64,000 nt of DNA, from assembly GCF_000018585.1 (NCBI RefSeq), contig NC_009976.1, positions 1,111,982 to 1,175,981 on the forward strand, read 5' to 3'. Both the position numbers and the translations under genes were made by a program. The notes beneath the pieces are model-generated. The model worked only from the letters and a program-made list of their open reading frames with translations. It did no database searches and was not told where the DNA came from. This stretch comes from Prochlorococcus marinus str. MIT 9211. Lineage in GTDB: Bacteria > Cyanobacteriota > Cyanobacteriia > PCC-6307 > Cyanobiaceae. Of this stretch, positions 35,401-46,386 are shown piece after piece (within the stretch, counting starts at the first letter, position 1; each line of letters starts with the position of its first letter).

Positions 35401-36879
35401 ATGCAGAACTGGAATGACCATTTTGATTTATTGATTAAATCTAAAACTCCATTAATTTTTGTTCGAAGTGGAGAAGAAGAAAGAGTTGAGTCTTTATTAG
35501 TCGAAGCAACAAAAAGACTCAATTCGAGACGCCTAGCAACTTGGGATTATATAGAAGGTTTAAGAGGAGTACTTAATTCAAAGGGTTTAGGTGCAAGACA
35601 GCCTATGGAAGTATTGCAATGGTTAAAAAATCTCGACACTGCATCACCAACAATTCTTCTTGCTAAAGACTTCCATCGATTTGCAGAAGATGCTGGTGTA
35701 TCAAGAATGCTAAGAAACTTATCTGCTGATTTAAGAAGCACAAAACATACTCTTGTGCTAACTGCAGGAGATTGGAATCCACCTAATGATTTGGAAGAGT
35801 CAATGACAATATTAGACCTCCCTTTACCTAAAGAAAATGAATTAAAAAGGCTTCTTAGAAACATAGCCCAAGCAAGTGAATCTCTACTGTCTGAGGATGT
35901 CCTAGAAGAATTAACCCACGCCTGTAGCGGCTTAAGCGAAATAAGAGTACGTCAAGTCGCTGCCAGAGCACTTGCCCAAAGAGGAAAATTAAGTAGGGAA
36001 GATCTAGAAGAAGTTTTAGCAGAAAAGCGTCAGGCTATTGCTAGAAGTGAAGTACTTGAATACTGCGAAACTTCAGCAACACCATCAGACATTGGGGGGC
36101 TAGATGCATTAAAAAACTGGCTTAACCAACGTCATGCAGCTTTTTCGGATGAAGCACGTAATTTCGGACTACCTTTGCCACGCGGAGTGCTTTTAATAGG
36201 ACCTCAAGGAACAGGAAAATCTTTAACCGCAAAGGCAATTGCTCATAGCTGGTCAATGCCCCTCCTTCGCCTTGATGTAGGCCGTCTATTTGCTGGTTTA
36301 GTTGGTGCAAGTGAAGCAAGAACAAGAGAGACTATCCGACGAGCAGAAGCAATGGCACCATGTGTTTTATGGATTGATGAGATTGATAAGGGTTTTGGAG
36401 GTGATGCAAGAAGCGATGGAGGAACAAGTCAGCGAGTTTTAGCAAATGTTCTTACATGGATGGCAGAAAAGACTTCTGCCGTTTTTGTAGTTGCTACAGC
36501 AAATGGTGTTGATCGATTACCAGGAGAACTATTAAGAAAAGGAAGATTTGATGAGATATTTTTACTTGACCTACCAACCACACAAGAGCGCCTAAGCATT
36601 CTCAACTTACATTTGAACCAAAGACGACCTGACTTGGAAATACCACTTCAGTCAATTGTTAGTCGCACAGATGGCTTTTCAGGTGCAGAGCTTGAGCAAA
36701 CCGTTATTGAAGCTATGCATCTTGCTTTCGCAGAAAGGAGAGAATTAGAGGAAACGGATCTAATTCTTGCAGCATCACAGCTTGTACCTTTATCAAGAAC
36801 CGCGAAAGAACAACTTGACTTTCTAAAAGAATGGGCATCTAGTGGCCGAGCTAGGCCAGCATCAATTAAGCTTGGTTAA
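35401..36879 (+). CDS. ycf46: AAA ATPase Ycf46
   Basis: The 492-residue protein is the Ycf46 family of cyanobacterial and plastid AAA ATPases. The N-terminal half ([21 protein letters not shown]) is family-specific. The AAA module carries Walker A GPQGTGKS near residue 269, Walker [10 protein letters not shown] near 324, and the arginine-finger region RKGRFDEIF near 380. Its role is debated and includes regulation of photosynthesis and carbon dioxide use. It is followed 7 bases later by serS. Confidence 0.95.
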   Translation: MQNWNDHFDLLIKSKTPLIFVRSGEEERVESLLVEATKRLNSRRLATWDYIEGLRGVLNSKGLGARQPMEVLQWLKNLDTASPTILLAKDFHRFAEDAGVSRMLRNLSADLRSTKHTLVLTAGDWNPPNDLEESMTILDLPLPKENELKRLLRNIAQASESLLSEDVLEELTHACSGLSEIRVRQVAARALAQRGKLSREDLEEVLAEKRQAIARSEVLEYCETSATPSDIGGLDALKNWLNQRHAAFSDEARNFGLPLPRGVLLIGPQGTGKSLTAKAIAHSWSMPLLRLDVGRLFAGLVGASEARTRETIRRAEAMAPCVLWIDEIDKGFGGDARSDGGTSQRVLANVLTWMAEKTSAVFVVATANGVDRLPGELLRKGRFDEIFLLDLPTTQERLSILNLHLNQRRPDLEIPLQSIVSRTDGFSGAELEQTVIEAMHLAFAERRELEETDLILAASQLVPLSRTAKEQLDFLKEWASSGRARPASIKLG

Positions 36880-36886
36880 AAAAATA

Positions 36887-38170
36887 GTGCTTGACCAGCG
36901 CCTTATCAGGGAAAATCCCAAACTAATTATCGAGGGCTTACAAACTCGGGGAATACAAGTTGATCTTGGAGATTTACAGCTAGATATTGAAAAGCTAAAG
37001 CAAATAGAGCAACAAAGGAATCTTCTTCAGGCTGAAGGTAATGAGATAGGGAAAGAAGTTGGTCAAAAAATCAGAAGTGGTCTTGACCCAAGTTCTCCAG
37101 AAATAGAATTACTTCGCAGCAGTGGTAATACGGTCAAAAAGAAAGTTAATGAATTAGAAGAGCTTGAGAAGGCTATCTCAGAAAAAATTACTGAAGAAAT
37201 TCTTCATTTACCAAATATTCCTGACAAAGAGTGTCCTATAGGTAAAAACGAAACGGACAATGTAGAAGTTCGTTCTTGGGGCGAACCTTTAGAAAGTAAA
37301 GCCTATAAAGAACATTGGGAAATTGCAGAAGAGCTTCAACTTTTAGATACTCAAAGGTCAGTAAAAATAGCTAAAAGTAGATTTGTCACTCTATTAAATC
37401 AAGGGGCCCGCCTTGAAAGGGCATTGATTAATTTCATGCTAGATATGCATTCAAAAAAAGGATATTTAGAAGTTCTTCCGCCGGTTTTAGTAAATACAGC
37501 CAGCCTGACTGCATCTGGACAATTACCAAAATTCTCTGAGGAAAGCTTTAGATGTGCTGAAGATGATCTCTGGCTCACTCCAACTGCTGAAGTTCCTCTA
37601 ACTTCATTACATAGAGGTGAAATAATTCCATCTGAAGAATTACCAATTAAATACGTTGCTTACACCCCTTGTTTCAGAAGAGAAGCTGGTAGTTATGGTA
37701 GAGATACAAGAGGGTTAATAAGACTTCATCAATTCAATAAAGTCGAGCTCTTTTGGTTTGTACATCCTGAGAAATCACCAGCTGCTCATGAACAAATAAC
37801 AAAAGACGCAGAGTCTATTCTTCAAGCTTTAGAACTACCTTATCGAGTCCTAGAGCTATGCACGGGAGATCTTGGATTCTCAGCATCACGAACATATGAC
37901 TTAGAAGTTTGGCTCCCAGGAGCCAATGCTTACAGGGAAATCTCAAGCTCTAGTATCTGTAATGATTTCCAAGCAAGAAGATCTTCAATTAGAACAAAAG
38001 AAGGCAAAAAAAGTCGACTGGTCCATACTCTTAACGCTAGTGGTCTTGCGATAGGAAGAACAATGGCTGCAATATTAGAAAATGGCCAAAACCTGGATGG
38101 GACAGTCAGTATCCCAGATGCACTCGTACCATATTTTGGCAAAAATAAGATTCAACCCGAAGCCAAATAA
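36887..38170 (+). CDS. serS: Seryl-tRNA synthetase
   Basis: It charges tRNA-Ser and tRNA-Sec types. I chose GTG 36887, giving [18 protein letters not shown], the normal N-terminus; the frame extends into ycf46. The N-terminal coiled-coil arm covers about residues 30-105. The class II core has [39 protein letters not shown] and the motif 3 region [17 protein letters not shown]. The length of 427 is normal. Confidence 0.96.
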   Translation: MLDQRLIRENPKLIIEGLQTRGIQVDLGDLQLDIEKLKQIEQQRNLLQAEGNEIGKEVGQKIRSGLDPSSPEIELLRSSGNTVKKKVNELEELEKAISEKITEEILHLPNIPDKECPIGKNETDNVEVRSWGEPLESKAYKEHWEIAEELQLLDTQRSVKIAKSRFVTLLNQGARLERALINFMLDMHSKKGYLEVLPPVLVNTASLTASGQLPKFSEESFRCAEDDLWLTPTAEVPLTSLHRGEIIPSEELPIKYVAYTPCFRREAGSYGRDTRGLIRLHQFNKVELFWFVHPEKSPAAHEQITKDAESILQALELPYRVLELCTGDLGFSASRTYDLEVWLPGANAYREISSSSICNDFQARRSSIRTKEGKKSRLVHTLNASGLAIGRTMAAILENGQNLDGTVSIPDALVPYFGKNKIQPEAK

Positions 38171-38175
38171 ATACT

Positions 38176-39273
38176 ATGACTTTTTTTAATGTGATTGCTT
38201 CCATTGCCGTCTTAGCGCTTCTAATTTTTTTCCATGAAGCAGGGCATTTTCTTGCAGCCACATTGCAAGGCATTCGAGTCAGTGGATTTTCAATTGGCTT
38301 TGGTCCTGCACTTTTAGAAAAAGAATTTAAAGGTGTCACTTACTCAATAAGAGCATTCCCTTTAGGAGGGTTTGTATCCTTTCCTGATGATGACAATGAA
38401 AAAGAAAAGATTTCTCTAGACGATCCTGATCTATTAAGTAATAGGCCAATTTATCAAAGATTATTGGTTATTTCAGCTGGTGTTATTGCCAATCTATTAG
38501 TTGCATGGATTGCATTATTTAGCCAAGCAACTTTTATAGGCCTGCCAAATCAGCCTGATCCTGGTGTTCTTATTATTGGAGTACAAGATCAAGAAGCTGC
38601 TTACCAAGCAGGCCTAGAAATAGGCGATAAAGTCTTAAGCATTGACGGCATCAAACTAGGTTCAGGCCAAGAAGCTGTTCAATCTTTAGTTGACAAAATT
38701 AAAGCTTCTCCAGGTAAATCAATAGAACTTGATAAAGCAAATAGTAAAGGTAACTTTACTATCACCATCACTCCTTCAGATTATTTTGGCAACGGCAGAG
38801 TAGGTGCACAATTACAACAAAATACTGTTGTTTCTTCAAGGCCTGCAAAGGGAATATTAGAAATTATTGTTCATTCTAATTCTCAATTTACAGATTTATT
38901 AATTCGAACTGTTAAAGGGTATCAAGGACTGTTTACAGATTTCGCCTCAACATCAAAGCAAATTAGCGGACCAGTTAAAATTGTTGAATTAGGGGCCCAA
39001 ATGTCAGGGCAAGGGGTATCTGGATTAATATTTTTTGCTTCTCTAGTTTCAATAAATCTTGCCGTTTTAAATTCCTTACCCTTGCCGGTCCTTGATGGAG
39101 GTCAATTTGCATTAATTCTTATAGAGGCGGTAAGAGGAAAGCCAGTTCCAGAAAAAATTCAACTCGCTTTTATGCAATCAGGCTTTCTTCTTCTAATAGG
39201 ACTAAGCATTGTGCTTATTATTCGCGATACAAGTCAATTATCAATACTTCAACAATTAGCAAGTAATCACTAG
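38176..39273 (+). CDS. rseP: Site-2 membrane metalloprotease RseP
   Basis: This intramembrane zinc metalloprotease of family M50 has the active site HEAGH at residues 20-24 in the first helix and the third ligand in [14 protein letters not shown] near residue 308. A PDZ domain lies in the middle ([17 protein letters not shown]). It cleaves membrane-bound regulators after a first cut. The target in this organism is unknown. It follows serS by 5 bases. Confidence 0.95.
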   Translation: MTFFNVIASIAVLALLIFFHEAGHFLAATLQGIRVSGFSIGFGPALLEKEFKGVTYSIRAFPLGGFVSFPDDDNEKEKISLDDPDLLSNRPIYQRLLVISAGVIANLLVAWIALFSQATFIGLPNQPDPGVLIIGVQDQEAAYQAGLEIGDKVLSIDGIKLGSGQEAVQSLVDKIKASPGKSIELDKANSKGNFTITITPSDYFGNGRVGAQLQQNTVVSSRPAKGILEIIVHSNSQFTDLLIRTVKGYQGLFTDFASTSKQISGPVKIVELGAQMSGQGVSGLIFFASLVSINLAVLNSLPLPVLDGGQFALILIEAVRGKPVPEKIQLAFMQSGFLLLIGLSIVLIIRDTSQLSILQQLASNH

Positions 39274-39347
39274 TTAGACATTCTGCTCGCTTTAAACAAC
39301 CCAAAGGAGTAAAGTCTCTAAAGAAATTGCAGATCAACTCCTATTTC

Positions 39348-39650
39348 ATGGCAAAGAAATCGATGATTGCCCGCGACGTCAAGCGAAAGAAACTCGTTGA
39401 GCGCTATGCAACTAAGAGGAAAAAACTATTAGATGAGTTTAATTCTGCAAAAGATCCTATGGAGCGGCTTGAGATTCATAGAAAGATTCAAGCTCTACCA
39501 AGGAATAGTGCACCTTCAAGGATGAGAAATCGTTGTTGGGCAACTGGCAAGCCAAGAGGTGTATATCGCGATTTTGGCCTGTGCAGAAATCAACTTCGTG
39601 AAAGAGCTCATAAAGGTGAATTACCAGGAGTTGTTAAATCAAGCTGGTAA
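39348..39650 (+). CDS. rpsN: 30S ribosomal protein S14
   Basis: The 100-residue protein begins [20 protein letters not shown] and contains [21 protein letters not shown], typical of the long, zinc-free S14. I chose ATG 39348, since the frame extends upstream to 39327 without family similarity. It is part of the 30S head and lies between rseP and pnp as in other picocyanobacteria. Confidence 0.96.
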   Translation: MAKKSMIARDVKRKKLVERYATKRKKLLDEFNSAKDPMERLEIHRKIQALPRNSAPSRMRNRCWATGKPRGVYRDFGLCRNQLRERAHKGELPGVVKSSW

Positions 39651-39841
39651 AAACAAAACTCAAGAAATTAACACCAAAAAAAAATCAGCGCCTAATAAAC
39701 CAAGAAGCCAATCTATCAAAGGGATCTTGAGCAAAAGGAGAACCTATACAACAATTTAGAAAGACGAGCAAATGAAGTTTTCTACTAAATAAGTACCTAT
39801 CAAGTGCAAGAATGTTAAAAGATAAAAAGACATAAGCAAAC

Positions 39842-42010
39842 GTGCAAGGTCAGACAACAACGGTCTCCTTTGATGGTCGGGAAATACGGCTAACTACAGG
39901 ACGATATGCTCCACAAGCTGGTGGTTCAGTACTTATTGAATGCGGTGATACCGCAGTCTTAGTTACAGCAACTCAGTCTCCAGGTCGAGAAGGCGCCGAC
40001 TTCCTTCCACTAATCTGTGATTACGAAGAAAGACTTTATGCAGCCGGAAGAATACCTGGCAGCTTTATGAGGCGGGAGGGGAGGCCTCCAGAGAGAGCTA
40101 CTTTAATTTCACGACTAATTGATCGCCCATTAAGGCCTCTTTTCCCAAGTTGGATGAGAGACGATATTCAAGTTGTTGCGACTTGTCTTTCATTAGATGA
40201 AAGAGTCCCTAGTGACGTACTTGCTGTAACCGCTTCATCAATGGCCACTCTGCTTGCAGAGATACCGTTTTACGGACCAATGGCTGCAGTAAGAGTTGGC
40301 TTGCTTGGAGATGACTTTGTTTTAAACCCAAGCTTTAGGGAAATAGAGCGTGGCGATCTTGATCTAGTAGTTGCTGGAACTCCAGATGGAGTAGTGATGA
40401 TAGAAGCAGGGGCCAATCAACTTTCCGAACAAGACGTTATTGAAGCGGTAGATTTTGGGTATGAAGCAGTCACAGAATTAATTAAAGCTCAGCAATCGAT
40501 TCTCAAAGAATCTGGAATAGATCACAAAAAGCCAGATGAACAAGAGATCGATGAAACACTGCCTAATTATTTAGACAAGAATGGCAGAAAGCCAATAGGT
40601 GAATTACTCAAAAAGTTTGAACTCACAAAAAAAGAACGAGATTTAAAACTTGAAGAAATCAAAACTAACTTAGGTGAGAAAATAGATTCTTTAAAAGAAG
40701 ACAATGCTGTAAAGAAAGCTATTTCCTCAAACCCAAAACTACTTACCACCAGCTTTAAATCCCTCACTAAGAAACTTATGAGGGAGCAAATAATTAAAGA
40801 TGGTAAGCGTGTGGACGGTAGGGCTTTAGACGAAGTAAGAAAAATCGAAGCTGCCGCTGGCATTCTTCCAAAAAGAGTTCATGGTTCAGGACTATTTCAA
40901 AGAGGTCTTACCCAAGTGCTATCAACAGCAACATTAGGTACACCAAGTGATGCTCAAGAGATGGATGATCTAAACCCTAGCTCTGATAAAACCTATATTC
41001 ATCATTACAACTTTCCACCTTATTCAGTTGGGGAGACACGACCAATGAGGACCCCAGGCCGAAGAGAAGTTGGCCATGGGGCATTAGCAGAAAGAGCTCT
41101 TATACCAGTATTACCTCCAAAAGAGTCTTTCCCTTATGTCCTGAGGGTGGTTAGCGAAGTACTCAGTTCCAATGGTTCAACTTCTATGGGTTCAGTTTGT
41201 GGAAGTACTATTGCCCTTTTAGATGCAGGCGTTCCATTGAAAGCTCCTGTAAGTGGAGCAGCAATGGGTCTAATTAAAGAAGGTAAAGAAATAAGGATAC
41301 TCACAGATATTCAAGGGATTGAAGACTTCCTTGGTGATATGGACTTCAAAGTCGCTGGGACAGAAAAAGGAATTACTGCTCTTCAAATGGATATGAAAGT
41401 AACTGGGTTAGAAGTAAAAACAATTGCAGATGCCATAAATCAAGCCAAGCCTGCAAGGACACATATCCTTGAAAAAATGAATGAGACTATTGACAAGCCT
41501 AGAGAAACACTTTCTCCTCATGCACCTAGACTTCTAAGCTTCAGAATTGATCCAGAGCTTATTGGTACTGTTATTGGTCCTGGTGGTAGAACTATTAAAG
41601 GGATAACTGAAAGAACAAATACAAAGATAGATATTGAAGATGGAGGAATAGTTACCATTGCTTCTCATGATGGTGTCGCAGCGGAAGAAGCCCAGAAGAT
41701 TATTGAAGGGTTAACCAGAAAAGTACATGAAGGAGAGATCTTTACAGGTTCAATAACTCGCATTATCCCAATAGGAGCATTTGTTGAAATTCTTCCTGGC
41801 AAAGAAGGAATGATACATATCTCTCAATTATCAGAAGCTAGAGTAGAGAAAGTTGAGGATGTAGTAAAAGTCGGCGATGAGGTCACAGTAAGAGTTAGAG
41901 AAATTGATAATAGAGGTAGAATTAATCTTACTTTGCGAGGAGTTTCTCAGAATAACAATGACATGAATTACCCTCAACCAACCCCTACTCCAGTAGCACC
42001 ATTAAATTAA
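39842..42010 (+). CDS. pnp: Polyribonucleotide nucleotidyltransferase (PNPase)
   Basis: This phosphorolytic 3'-5' exoribonuclease degrades and tails RNA. The 722-residue protein starts with GTG at 39842. It has two RNase PH domains (first [17 protein letters not shown]; second [15 protein letters not shown]), the catalytic [10 protein letters not shown] near 500, and the KH domain ([15 protein letters not shown]). A C-terminal S1 domain ([19 protein letters not shown]) follows. It ends 14 bases from the convergent cysQ stop. Confidence 0.97.
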   Translation: MQGQTTTVSFDGREIRLTTGRYAPQAGGSVLIECGDTAVLVTATQSPGREGADFLPLICDYEERLYAAGRIPGSFMRREGRPPERATLISRLIDRPLRPLFPSWMRDDIQVVATCLSLDERVPSDVLAVTASSMATLLAEIPFYGPMAAVRVGLLGDDFVLNPSFREIERGDLDLVVAGTPDGVVMIEAGANQLSEQDVIEAVDFGYEAVTELIKAQQSILKESGIDHKKPDEQEIDETLPNYLDKNGRKPIGELLKKFELTKKERDLKLEEIKTNLGEKIDSLKEDNAVKKAISSNPKLLTTSFKSLTKKLMREQIIKDGKRVDGRALDEVRKIEAAAGILPKRVHGSGLFQRGLTQVLSTATLGTPSDAQEMDDLNPSSDKTYIHHYNFPPYSVGETRPMRTPGRREVGHGALAERALIPVLPPKESFPYVLRVVSEVLSSNGSTSMGSVCGSTIALLDAGVPLKAPVSGAAMGLIKEGKEIRILTDIQGIEDFLGDMDFKVAGTEKGITALQMDMKVTGLEVKTIADAINQAKPARTHILEKMNETIDKPRETLSPHAPRLLSFRIDPELIGTVIGPGGRTIKGITERTNTKIDIEDGGIVTIASHDGVAAEEAQKIIEGLTRKVHEGEIFTGSITRIIPIGAFVEILPGKEGMIHISQLSEARVEKVEDVVKVGDEVTVRVREIDNRGRINLTLRGVSQNNNDMNYPQPTPTPVAPLN

Positions 42011-42024
42011 TAGGTTTATCTAAT

Positions 42025-42942
42025 TTAAATTTCAAAAAAAGGGTCTAATTTTTTTATTTCATCTTCAGCTAGTTTACATATAAGGTCATGGTTTTTACCA
42101 TGGCTAACAATCAAGCATCCTCGTTGCTCATAGTTATCTTTGTTGTATGAAAGGGGTCTACCATCGGCGTGTGTAAATCCTCCTCCTGCAGCCCTTAGGA
42201 CTGCCTCAGGTGCTGCCATATCCCAATCTTTAGGAGCTGTTTTGCCTGACAAAGATATATAGAAATCTGCTTCTCCTCTAAGTATGGTCCCTACTTTGCA
42301 TCCAACACTTCCAATACCTTTAGTCTCTCCAGGAGAGATCCTTTCCATTAATTGAGACAGTGTTTTATCTCTATGACTTTTACTTGCTACAAGAATCATT
42401 TCCGAAATTTGCGTTCTATTACTAAATTTCACATTCCTTTTTTCTCCCAACCGATTCTCACACCACGCGCCTTCCCCTAAAACTCCGAACCATAATTCTT
42501 CCTTCTCTGGAATCAAAACGACCCCCATTTTTAAATGATGATCATTCACAAGTGCCAAATGCACGGCGTATTCTCCCGTTCCTTTAATAAAATCCTTAGT
42601 CCCGTCAAGAGGGTCTAAGATCCAGATCCAACCATTACAAGCTGAAAGTCCTTCAACAAATTCTTCTTTTGCATTCTCTTCACTCAATAACTTCCAAGTT
42701 GCAGTAGGAAACTTAGAGTTAATACCATCAAGCAACCAACTATTAACGGCCAAGTCAGCTGCAGAGACCGGTCCTCCAGGATTATCTTCGATCTCCAATT
42801 CCATTGGAAAACCATAAGGAGGCTTACTTCCCCTGGCATATGCCATCAAAATATCAGCAGCTCCCCAACTCAAACTTCTAAGACCTTCTAATAGATCTTC
42901 AAGATTGACCCCATTCGGAAGAAAACAATCAGTAGAACTCAT
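42025..42942 (-). CDS. cysQ: 3'(2'),5'-bisphosphate nucleotidase CysQ
   Basis: This inositol-monophosphatase-fold enzyme hydrolyses 3'-phosphoadenosine 5'-phosphate formed in sulphate assimilation. Metal-site motifs are WILDPLDGTKDFIKGTGEY and DWDMAAPEAVLRAAGG. I chose ATG 42942 (MSSTDCFLPNGVNLEDLL), 305 residues; the frame extends further upstream over rsmI. This start shares two bases with the divergent rsmI ATG in the sequence CATG. Confidence 0.9.
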   Translation of the reverse strand: MSSTDCFLPNGVNLEDLLEGLRSLSWGAADILMAYARGSKPPYGFPMELEIEDNPGGPVSAADLAVNSWLLDGINSKFPTATWKLLSEENAKEEFVEGLSACNGWIWILDPLDGTKDFIKGTGEYAVHLALVNDHHLKMGVVLIPEKEELWFGVLGEGAWCENRLGEKRNVKFSNRTQISEMILVASKSHRDKTLSQLMERISPGETKGIGSVGCKVGTILRGEADFYISLSGKTAPKDWDMAAPEAVLRAAGGGFTHADGRPLSYNKDNYEQRGCLIVSHGKNHDLICKLAEDEIKKLDPFFEI

Positions 42943-43861
42943 GGATTTTTTAGAAAACGAAGCTTTAGGAAAATCGAGCGAACCAACCTCAGGGAATCTA
43001 TACATTATTGGAACACCTATAGGAAATCTTGGAGATTTATCTCCAAGAGCAAAATCTATACTTCAAAAAGTCTCACTTATAGCTTGTGAAGACACGCGTC
43101 ATAGTGGGCAGCTTCTAAAAAAGTTAGGAATTAAAAATAATCTTATAAGTTTTCACAAGCACAACACTCAAAGCAGACTCCCGAAGCTATTGAAATGCCT
43201 AAAAGAGGGACAAAATATTGGATTGATTAGTGATGCTGGACTTCCGGGCATTAGCGACCCTGGCGAGGAGCTTGTTAAAGCGGCTAAAGAAGCCGGTTAT
43301 TCAGCGATTTGCATACCGGGTCCCTGTGCAATAACTACAGCGTTAGTCAGTAGTGGCTTACCTTCGCAAAAGTTTTGCTTCGAGGGATTTCTTCCATCAA
43401 AGACAAAAGATCGCAACAAAGCTCTTTCTTCTATTGCAAATGAAGAAAGAACAACTGTTATTTATGAATCTCCTAAAAAGTTAATAAAGCTATTAGAACA
43501 ACTATATGAATTATGCGGAGAAGACAGGCCGGTTCAAGTCGCCCGAGAATTGACCAAAAAATATGAGGAGCATATTGGTCCAACTCTTGGAGAAGTACTA
43601 AAACATTTCAAAGAAAATAAGCCTAAAGGTGAATGCACAATTGTCTTGGGAGGCACTGAAAAGTATAAAAAGAAAATAGCCAATCAAAGCCAAACTGAGT
43701 TGCTTAAAAAGATGGAAGCTATAATCAAAACAGGTGCAAGCGCAAATTTTGCTGCTAAACAAATCTCAAATGAAACTAAATTATCAAAAAGGTTTCTTTA
43801 TGAATTACTTCACAATAAATCCAATCTTGATAGTCAAATAGACACTAAAGAGGCAAAATGA
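42941..43861 (+). CDS. rsmI: 16S rRNA (cytidine1402-2'-O)-methyltransferase RsmI
   Basis: It methylates C1402 in the decoding centre of 16S rRNA. The signature GNLYIIGTPIGNLGDLSPRA near residue 20 and CEDTRHSGQLL, SDAGLPGISDPGE and PGPCAITTALVSSGLP identify the RsmI/YraL family. I chose ATG 42941 (MDFLENEALG), 306 residues. A 78-residue membrane protein gene follows after 27 bases. The start overlaps that of cysQ by two bases on the other strand. Confidence 0.94.
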   Translation: MDFLENEALGKSSEPTSGNLYIIGTPIGNLGDLSPRAKSILQKVSLIACEDTRHSGQLLKKLGIKNNLISFHKHNTQSRLPKLLKCLKEGQNIGLISDAGLPGISDPGEELVKAAKEAGYSAICIPGPCAITTALVSSGLPSQKFCFEGFLPSKTKDRNKALSSIANEERTTVIYESPKKLIKLLEQLYELCGEDRPVQVARELTKKYEEHIGPTLGEVLKHFKENKPKGECTIVLGGTEKYKKKIANQSQTELLKKMEAIIKTGASANFAAKQISNETKLSKRFLYELLHNKSNLDSQIDTKEAK

Positions 43862-43888
43862 ATATCTATACTGTTGCTTAAGTATTAA

Positions 43889-44125
43889 ATGCTAAAAAAA
43901 CTTCTTCTAGTTTTTTTTACTTTTGCTAACGCAAGTTTAATTCTTCTTGTTCTTTGCTTAGGTACTCAAAACCTTAATAGCAGAAAATCACTAAACCTAG
44001 GCTTTTCTTCAACATCTTCATATCCAACAGGATTTATTGTAGGTATGTCAATAACTTTAGGCTTTATTAGTGGTGGCTGCACAGCAGCTGTACTAACTTC
44101 TAATCAAAGAGAGTCTGATAATTAA
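43889..44125 (+). CDS. Small two-helix membrane protein
   Basis: The 78-residue protein has two hydrophobic segments (LLLVFFTFANASLILLVLCLG and FIVGMSITLGFISGGCTAAVL) and a short charged tail NQRESDN. The layout is like LapA/DUF1049 proteins, but the match is only by shape. It probably shares a transcript with rsmI. Its stop overlaps that of the convergent HTH-type gene by 4 bases. Confidence 0.7.
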   Translation: MLKKLLLVFFTFANASLILLVLCLGTQNLNSRKSLNLGFSSTSSYPTGFIVGMSITLGFISGGCTAAVLTSNQRESDN

Positions 44126-44856
44126 CTTATCTCCTTCTCTATAATATCAAGGGCTATTAAGCAATCATCAATTATTAATCTGGTAATTCCTTTAGACAGC
44201 AAAAAAGGGCACGACAGTTTAAAAACATCTGGGTTAGGGACCTTAAGAACTCTCTGATTTCTAGAGCAATTCCTCTTTGCAGAGCGCTGATTAGAAAAAA
44301 GCATTATTGCCAGCCTTTCCTGATCATGTTCTGGGAGAAAGCTCCATTGAGAGAATTCCTTTAAAGGTTTCGATTCCAATTCCACCTTCTTATCAACAAG
44401 CATATATACAGTTTCAGGCAAAAGTTCAACAGCAAAGGCTTTTGCAGCAACTTCCTTTTGTTCTTCCCAAGCAAATTCAGAAATCAATGGAATTACTTCT
44501 TGGAAGTTTTCCTTTGGGTCCTGATCATTGAACTCAGAATTTTCTTCCTCTTCGTCAAATACTTGAGAAAATTGATTATTCTCAAAGTCATCTTCTCTAA
44601 CCAAGTTATTTCCTAAAGTTTCACTCTGATTTTCTTTGGAGAGATTCTCAGGAGCTTGGTCTTGATTTAAAGGATTAAACTTAGACCGTAATTTTTTTAA
44701 AGAAAGGTACTCTTGATCAGATAAACACCCTTTGACTGTTCTTGTTATTGTGCTTGGAGTACAATCATATTCTTTTGCGAGTTCCCCAAAAGGCATCCCC
44801 AAAAGAGCTTTTTTAACAATCTCCGATTTTTGATTTTTCGAAAGCTTCCTAGCCAA
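44122..44856 (-). CDS. Hypothetical protein with N-terminal helix-turn-helix
   Basis: The 244-residue protein starts with a transposase/resolvase-like helix-turn-helix (KSEIVKKALLGMPFGELAKEYDCTPSTITRTVK). A long acidic, Asn- and Glu-rich linker follows (about 65-115), then a hydrophobic C-terminal domain (QWSFLPEHDQERLAIMLFSNQRSAKRNC). It looks like a picocyanobacterial DNA-binding protein of unknown role. Its target cannot be seen. It lies next to tRNA-Arg on the core side. Confidence 0.7.
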   Translation of the reverse strand: MARKLSKNQKSEIVKKALLGMPFGELAKEYDCTPSTITRTVKGCLSDQEYLSLKKLRSKFNPLNQDQAPENLSKENQSETLGNNLVREDDFENNQFSQVFDEEEENSEFNDQDPKENFQEVIPLISEFAWEEQKEVAAKAFAVELLPETVYMLVDKKVELESKPLKEFSQWSFLPEHDQERLAIMLFSNQRSAKRNCSRNQRVLKVPNPDVFKLSCPFLLSKGITRLIIDDCLIALDIIEKEIS

Positions 44857-44922
44857 ATCGATTAAATTGAAATTGGACTAAACATAGTTTGGCACCTTAT
44901 CAATCACTAATATTGAAATACT

Positions 44923-44996
<74 letters not shown>

Positions 44997-44997
44997 T

Positions 44998-45022
44998 TTG
45001 AAAGCCTTTTTAAGGCTTTCAA
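44998..45022 (+). terminator. Hairpin terminator after tRNA-Arg
   Basis: ttgaaagcctt pairs with aaggctttcaa in an 11-base-pair stem with a ttt loop, two bases after the tRNA. There is no long T-run after it, so it may act as a processing or weak termination structure. Confidence 0.65.
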
Positions 45023-45246
45023 CAAAAGATTTCTTAAATCAGCGTGATGCATACAAAAACCTCACTTCCCAATAAATAAGAGATAAGAACACAACGCTCG
45101 CTACAGTGATCTCAAAAGGGATCATCAGAATCAACAGAGAACTTTTTTAATTTTGTATCTAATTACACAAGATTCAAGCTAGAAGTCTACTGGCTTAAGA
45201 AAAGTTTATCTATGAAGCATCATTTCACAAGAAATTCCTAAAAAAG

Positions 45247-46314
45247 CTAAATGGCTTTATTTAAATAGCCCTGGGGATTAAGCATTTGCCATTTCCAACC
45301 ATCACGACATATATCTTCTAAGCTTCTTTTAGGATGCCAATTTAAAGTTTTAATTGCCAATTCATTATTTGCGACAGAGACAGGGACATCCCCCAATCGC
45401 CTATTGCAAAAAGTATAAGGTACTTTGCAGTCATTGACATTTATAAATGTATTAATAAGTTCAAGAACACTTGTACCTTTTCCTGTACCGATATTTAGAT
45501 TAGTCAATATAGATTCATTATCTAATAAGTATTCCAATGCTGCATGGTGAGCTTCTGCTAAATCCATGACATGAATGTAATCACGAATTCCTGTCCCGTC
45601 AGGCGTCGGCCAGTCATTTCCAAAGATGTTTAATATATCCCTAGCCCCAACAGCAACTTGACTGATATAAGGGAACAAATTGTTTGGTTTACCTAATGGG
45701 GACTCTCCAATCTCTCCAGATTGGTGGGCACCAATTGGATTGAAGTAACGGAGATTTGCTATACGCCACTGTTGGTCAGTGTGTTGAAAAAGATCACTAA
45801 GTATTTGCTCAATAGCAGCCTTTGTTTGCCCATAAGGGTTTAAAGGGGCAATGTCAGAATCCTCTTTCAATAGTTCATCAGTTTTAGGAGCGTAAATTGT
45901 CGCACTACTGCTAAATACAATCGTTCTGCAACGGAATTCATCCATAACACGCAATAAGTTAATTGACCCGCCGACGTTGACATCCCAATAAAGCAAAGGA
46001 TTCTCCACTGATTCCTCCACAGCTTTTAAACCAGCAAAATGTATGACTGCTTCAATAGGTTTCCCATTTAATTTCGACTCAAAGAATAATTTTTTCAGAA
46101 ATTTATAGTCTCTAATATCACCTGAAATCTGCATTAATTGATTATTGGATATTTGATTATTCCTTTTATGCAAAATAATTACTTTTTTTATAGCAATAGG
46201 AGAGCTATTTACATATGAATCTAATACCAATAAATCATATCCATGGTCTAGGAGAGTTAAACATGTATGGCTACCTATAAAACCAGCCCCACCAGTAATC
46301 AAGATAGTTCTCAT
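45247..46314 (-). CDS. galE: UDP-glucose 4-epimerase
   Basis: It interconverts UDP-glucose and UDP-galactose, supplying galactose for surface glycans. The 355-residue SDR protein has ILITGGAGFIGSHTC at the start, the catalytic Ser-Tyr-Lys in SSSATIYAP and YGQTKAAIE, and the GalE-specific PDGTGIRDYIHVMDLA near 240. It is the first island gene after tRNA-Arg. The upstream gene at 46387 is on the same strand, 72 bases away. Confidence 0.93.
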   Translation of the reverse strand: MRTILITGGAGFIGSHTCLTLLDHGYDLLVLDSYVNSSPIAIKKVIILHKRNNQISNNQLMQISGDIRDYKFLKKLFFESKLNGKPIEAVIHFAGLKAVEESVENPLLYWDVNVGGSINLLRVMDEFRCRTIVFSSSATIYAPKTDELLKEDSDIAPLNPYGQTKAAIEQILSDLFQHTDQQWRIANLRYFNPIGAHQSGEIGESPLGKPNNLFPYISQVAVGARDILNIFGNDWPTPDGTGIRDYIHVMDLAEAHHAALEYLLDNESILTNLNIGTGKGTSVLELINTFINVNDCKVPYTFCNRRLGDVPVSVANNELAIKTLNWHPKRSLEDICRDGWKWQMLNPQGYLNKAI

Positions 46315-46386
46315 AATTTCACAAAAAAATTACTTTCTGAGATACAAGAGAGAAGATAAGTATCTTTAATATTAACTCATATTTAT

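Noticed and set aside
36842-36886. Upstream extension of serS into ycf46
   Set aside because: The extra 15 residues have no SerRS similarity, and GTG 36887 gives the typical family start and length.
39559-39759. 66-codon frame overlapping the end of rpsN
   Set aside because: It is out of frame with rpsN and its first part is just the S14 sequence in another frame. The remainder is a short, lysine-rich non-coding gap.
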